Positions 60,798 through 64,000 of a stretch of 64,000 nt of DNA are shown here, piece after piece. The position numbers and the translations under genes are program-made. Origin of the DNA: an uncultured Pirellulaceae bacterium (GTDB taxonomy: Bacteria > Planctomycetota > Planctomycetia > Pirellulales > Pirellulaceae); contig CALKCK010000045.1 of NCBI GenBank assembly GCA_938083195.1, positions 1-64,000 on the forward strand, read 5' to 3'. Under the pieces are notes generated by a model. That model was not told the DNA's origin. It was given only the letters and a program-made list of their open reading frames with translations, and made no database searches. Every line of letters begins with the position of its first letter. Within the stretch, counting starts at the first letter, position 1.

Positions 60798-62015
60798 TCA
60801 TTCACTACCTAGACAATAGACAACACCGCGATCAGTCGCAATAACGAGCTTGCCAAAAGCGGCTGCTGGAGAACTCAGAAATCCACCGTTGAACTGCTTT
60901 TCCCATGTAACCTTACCCTTTTCAAGTTCAATCTCGTAGAAGCGTCCGTCTGTCGATCCAACAAAAACGCGACTTCCCACAATAACCGGACTTGACTCAA
61001 CTTTGGCCTTCAATGTGACCGACCAATTCCGCTTTCCAGTTTTCCTATCCAATGAGTAGACCGCTCGGTTACGGGCTCCAAAGACGACGTATTTTGAGGT
61101 CACAGCAGCACTGCCACGAACCGATGCCTGTCCCTGTTCACTCACAAACGACCAGTCGATTTTTGGATTCTTCCAATTAACGGCGACGAATTCGGCCTGC
61201 TCGGTTCCAAAAAACACCTGATCCCCAAACGTTGCTGGCGTTGACTGAGTCGGTGAAAAAATGTCGGCACTACCGACTTCTTTCCCTTGATCAAGATCAA
61301 TCACATGCAAAAATCCATCACAACCCGCGACAAAGGCTCGGTTTTGAGCAACCGTTGCGGAACATTGTATTTGGTCGGGTGTCTCCAATTCCCAAATGGC
61401 CGAGCCATCTAAAACATTGAGAAGATAAAGCTTGCCATCTTGAGATCCGAATAACACATGCCCTTTAAAGAAGTTGGCACTCGAATTGATCTCACCTCCA
61501 GTTTCAATCTTCCAAACCAATTTACCGCTGGTGTCGACGCAGTGAAAAAAGCCATCAATGTCGCCAACAAATATTTTCTCGTCTTGATAGGCCGGCGAAG
61601 CTGCGATTCCAATCCCGAGTTTGATCTCCCAATTTTTTTCGCCAGTCGCAAAATCAATCGAAAAAAGCTTTCCATCCATATCGGCGATATAGACCGTTTT
61701 TTTTCCATCAGGCAGCTCCACAATCAACGGCGTTCCTTCAAACCCGCCTTGAGGAACCTTGAATTCCCAAACGACTTTGAGTTCGGCAGGGAGGGTAGTT
61801 GTGGCGACGCCACTCGATTCCGCGTTGCCCCGAAAAACAGGCCAGCCAATACTTGCTTTCTTCTTTGCATCGTCTTCGGTACGAACCTGGGCTCCCAAAG
61901 CAATTTGCCCTGTCGTTAAAGCAAGACAGCAAAACATTAAAATAAACCGTAGCTGCAGCCCTGGAAACAAAATGCCCCCCGAAGCACTCACGATTTTTTC
62001 ATTCTGGTTTTTCAT
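60798..62015 (-). CDS. Exported PQQ-type beta-propeller protein
   Basis: 405 residues from the ATG at 62015; a GTG four codons upstream is equally possible. The signal peptide is LQLRFILMFCCLALTTGQIALG. The body consists of repeated Trp-docking units such as GWPVFRGNAESSGVA, KKTVYIADMDGKLFSIDFATG, GDIDGFFHCVDTSGKLVWK and GSTDGRFYEIELEKGKVTWE, typical of PQQ-like or BamB-like propellers. Whether a quinone cofactor is bound is not clear from the sequence; several propellers of this type are binding proteins only. It lies 47 nt upstream of the radical SAM gene on the same strand, so it is probably the first gene of that operon. Confidence 0.88.
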   Translation of the reverse strand: MKNQNEKIVSASGGILFPGLQLRFILMFCCLALTTGQIALGAQVRTEDDAKKKASIGWPVFRGNAESSGVATTTLPAELKVVWEFKVPQGGFEGTPLIVELPDGKKTVYIADMDGKLFSIDFATGEKNWEIKLGIGIAASPAYQDEKIFVGDIDGFFHCVDTSGKLVWKIETGGEINSSANFFKGHVLFGSQDGKLYLLNVLDGSAIWELETPDQIQCSATVAQNRAFVAGCDGFLHVIDLDQGKEVGSADIFSPTQSTPATFGDQVFFGTEQAEFVAVNWKNPKIDWSFVSEQGQASVRGSAAVTSKYVVFGARNRAVYSLDRKTGKRNWSVTLKAKVESSPVIVGSRVFVGSTDGRFYEIELEKGKVTWEKQFNGGFLSSPAAAFGKLVIATDRGVVYCLGSE

Positions 62016-62165
62016 TTCCCTACCCACATCAACAGAAAATCAAGTCGTCCACCTGCTCCCCAGTGATCCACACACAGCACTGCAGAAGGCCACTCGACGC
62101 CGGAGCCAAACCGACATCATAAGAAAAAAACCGGAAGACTCAAAACCAGCCTTCAACACGCCCTT

Positions 62166-63317
62166 TTAAAAAGCGTTCTGGTAAATCCCCAGCAGCGACT
62201 CCTGATTGACGTCTCGCGGATTAAAAGTCCCAGTCCATTGAACCGCCGCAGCGGCGGCAAGTTCCGGCATTTGAGCAGCCTCGACACCACATTGGTCGAG
62301 TTTTACGCTTAACCCGGCAGCTTCTATCAATTCCGTCAAAAACTCAGCGAGCCCTTCAGCTCCTTTGGATGGAGATGGCAGACCGGGCAAGGATTCGGTC
62401 GTCCCCAACAATTCCTGATACCAAGCGTTAAAGTGCTTACCGTTGAATCGAACGACGTGCGGCAGCATTAAACCAACAGCCTGACCGTGGGCAGTTCCAT
62501 AAGAAGCTGTCAATGGATTTGCTAGAGCGTGACTCGCACCTAACATTGAGTTTTCAATTGCAACACCAGCGTACGCGGCGCCTAGTTGCATCGCTGACCT
62601 CGCCTCCAGATTGCCCGGATCTTTTAGCACCGTCTTGAAATTACCGGCCAATAATCGCCAAGCCTCTCGGGAATACATTATCGAAACTGGATTACGACGC
62701 TTCGTCACGAAGGTCTCTACGGCATGGGAAACCGCATCTATCCCCGTCAACGCTGTTACCAATTCGGGTTGAGTTAACGTCAGTTCTGGATCAAGAATTG
62801 CGATCCGACAACTCGCTTTTTTATCACCACAAGCCATTTTCACATGAGTTTGAGCGTCCGAGATTAACGCGAATGACTGCATTTCGCTTCCCGTGCCTGC
62901 CGTGGTCGGCACTGCAATCATAGGTAGCATCGGTCGGCTTGCTTTGCCAACACCGTGGTAATCATGCATCGTCCCACCGTTGGTGTAAACGAAATTGATT
63001 CCTTTCGCACAATCCATCGAACTGCCGCCGCCGAGACCAATCAGCAATTCTGGTTCACAACCTTTTGCAAATTCCAGCCCTCGATCAATGTCCTCGGTCG
63101 TAGGATTTTCGTGTGCCCCATCAAAACAAAGTGCCTCAATCCCTGACGCGGTCAACGACTGTATCGCGCGGTCTACATGCCCCGCAGCAATTATCCCCGG
63201 ATCCGTGACAATCAGTGCCCGACTTACGCCAAAGCTACTGGCTAACTCACCAATCCGATTAAGCGCTCCTTGTCCACAGATGATGCGGGTGCGAAGGTTG
63301 AAATCAAATTCCTGCAT
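62166..63317 (-). CDS. Iron-containing alcohol dehydrogenase (group III)
   Basis: 383 residues, standard for the family. Features: FDFNLRTRIICGQGALNRIG, IGLGGGSSMDCAKGINFVY (NAD(P)-binding Gly-rich loop), IAVPTTAGTGSEMQSFALI, and the metal-binding region MLGASHALANPLTASYGTAHGQAVGLMLPHV, with His residues expected to bind Fe. It interconverts an alcohol and its aldehyde with NAD(P). The aldehyde dehydrogenase gene begins upstream on the same strand, its 3' end 63 nt from this start, so the two likely oxidise or reduce one substrate in series. Substrate not identifiable. Confidence 0.92.
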   Translation of the reverse strand: MQEFDFNLRTRIICGQGALNRIGELASSFGVSRALIVTDPGIIAAGHVDRAIQSLTASGIEALCFDGAHENPTTEDIDRGLEFAKGCEPELLIGLGGGSSMDCAKGINFVYTNGGTMHDYHGVGKASRPMLPMIAVPTTAGTGSEMQSFALISDAQTHVKMACGDKKASCRIAILDPELTLTQPELVTALTGIDAVSHAVETFVTKRRNPVSIMYSREAWRLLAGNFKTVLKDPGNLEARSAMQLGAAYAGVAIENSMLGASHALANPLTASYGTAHGQAVGLMLPHVVRFNGKHFNAWYQELLGTTESLPGLPSPSKGAEGLAEFLTELIEAAGLSVKLDQCGVEAAQMPELAAAAAVQWTGTFNPRDVNQESLLGIYQNAF

Positions 63318-63380
63318 ACTATTTCGGCGTGGTTAGTGAATCGGACCATGGTTGGCAATGGAGTTGGGCGAAGTAGAGGT

Positions 63381-64000
63381 TCAACCACCTACTAAGGCAG
63401 CAACTTTCTCTTCAGGCATCTGGTAAGCTCTGGAACGGAATAGGAAATCAATTAAGTTTCCTTCATGCGGTTGCAACCAGTTCAAGCGATTCGTGGGAAT
63501 CGGCCCGATATTCAAACGATCGATATTAGTCGCATCGGTCAATTGATCAATCCAGTCCAAGTTCTCAGTGATTGCTGTACCAACGAGCGTCGATCCAGCC
63601 GCTTTGATCATCTGATCCTGTGGGCATTTTACCACGCTGACAAACGGGAACATAAATTCTTTACTCGCGATCTCACACTGCGGGTTGGCTGCGTGTGCAA
63701 CAATCGGGCGAATGTAAGAACAACGTTCCTTTTCGACCAACCGATTTCCGTAAGGCTCAGTCGCATCTCTTACTCCGTCTGCCTCCAGATCTTGCTGCAC
63801 CATCGAGAGAATCGCTTTACCTACGCCGTCCGTTGTAAACGCCGCAAGTCCCGAATCCGGATGCTCTGGAGGCAACGCTTCAATTGGGCCTATTCTTTGA
63901 GCAATCGCATCGGCGATCTCATCAGTGTGACGGGAAGCGAAAATTCCAGAACAGTTTATGCAACTGCGACCGCCGTTGACGTAAACAGATTCCACCATGA
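63381..64000 (-). CDS. Aldehyde dehydrogenase family protein (partial, C-terminal part)
   Basis: The frame continues past the right edge; about 206 C-terminal residues are visible. They include NGGRSCINCSGIFAS, where Cys in the SCxNC block corresponds to the catalytic-loop position, and the C-terminal family signature NIGPIPTNRLNWLQPHEGNLIDFLF. It should oxidise an aldehyde to an acid or, in acylating members, to an acyl-CoA; the missing N-terminal part would decide. It precedes the iron alcohol dehydrogenase by 63 nt on the same strand, suggesting an operon for alcohol/aldehyde metabolism. No microcompartment shell gene is visible in the window. Confidence 0.85.
   Translation of the reverse strand, partial: MVESVYVNGGRSCINCSGIFASRHTDEIADAIAQRIGPIEALPPEHPDSGLAAFTTDGVGKAILSMVQQDLEADGVRDATEPYGNRLVEKERCSYIRPIVAHAANPQCEIASKEFMFPFVSVVKCPQDQMIKAAGSTLVGTAITENLDWIDQLTDATNIDRLNIGPIPTNRLNWLQPHEGNLIDFLFRSRAYQMPEEKVAALVGG

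Overview
The window looks like core chromosome of a Planctomycetota bacterium, most likely of the Pirellulales type. The lineage call rests on family content: a giant exported protein with a PVC-type cytochrome c tail, a calcium-repeat exoprotein carrying the planctomycete LEPR-XLL-like N-terminal signature, a large exported BNR/sortilin-like propeller, several secreted cyclophilins in tandem, a paired clpP locus behind trigger factor, and moderate GC with many weak ribosome binding sites and frequent GTG/TTG starts. I see no prophage, insertion sequence, integrase, CRISPR array or toxin-antitoxin locus.

Layout. 1-6855 (minus strand): a type IV pilus / type II secretion-like motor cluster with two PilB/GspE ATPases, PilT, PilC and the start of a pseudopilin. 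7.2-11.4 kb: exported planctomycete proteins and a DUF4430 lipoprotein / DUF6580 membrane protein pair. 11.6-16 kb: a fused enoyl-CoA hydratase/3-hydroxyacyl-CoA dehydrogenase, an ECF-like sigma factor and an FHA protein. 16.4-20.6 kb: tRNA-Gly, then a proteostasis block (trigger factor, two ClpP, OsmC). 20.8-25 kb: a lipoprotein, a large exported protein and RsmD. 25.2-29 kb: three tandem secreted cyclophilin-like proteins with graded loss of active-site residues. 29-33.6 kb: endonuclease III, a membrane-anchored trypsin-like pseudoprotease, a dicarboxylate/amino-acid symporter and a MazG-like pyrophosphohydrolase. 33.7-43.6 kb: the 1350-residue cytochrome protein, the calcium-repeat exoprotein and an M16 peptidase. 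43.7-47.4 kb (minus): RNase E/G behind a long leader, and an hpf-ptsN-ptsH regulatory PTS operon. 47.7-52.5 kb: the BNR propeller and thyA-folA. 52.7-57.1 kb: a DMT transporter, a glycosyltransferase, a radical SAM/SPASM protein and a small membrane protein. 57.1-64 kb (minus): a 2x[4Fe-4S] protein, an FHA protein, a GcvH-like lipoyl carrier overlapping a HemN/HemW-like radical SAM gene, a PQQ-type propeller, an iron alcohol dehydrogenase and the C-terminal part of an aldehyde dehydrogenase.

How genes work together. The pilus block supplies extension (PilB), retraction (PilT) and platform (PilC) parts of one machine. Trigger factor, ClpP1/ClpP2 and the cyclophilins cover folding and turnover in cytoplasm and envelope. 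hpf-ptsN-ptsH is the regulatory half of a phosphotransferase system without its enzyme I here. The alcohol and aldehyde dehydrogenases probably act consecutively on one substrate.

No single striking new system is evident. The best leads are the lipoyl-carrier/radical-SAM overlap, the DUF4430/DUF6580 pair, the decaying cyclophilin trio, the pseudoprotease, and a recurring approximately 15-bp tandem-repeat pattern at several intergenic and in-frame sites.
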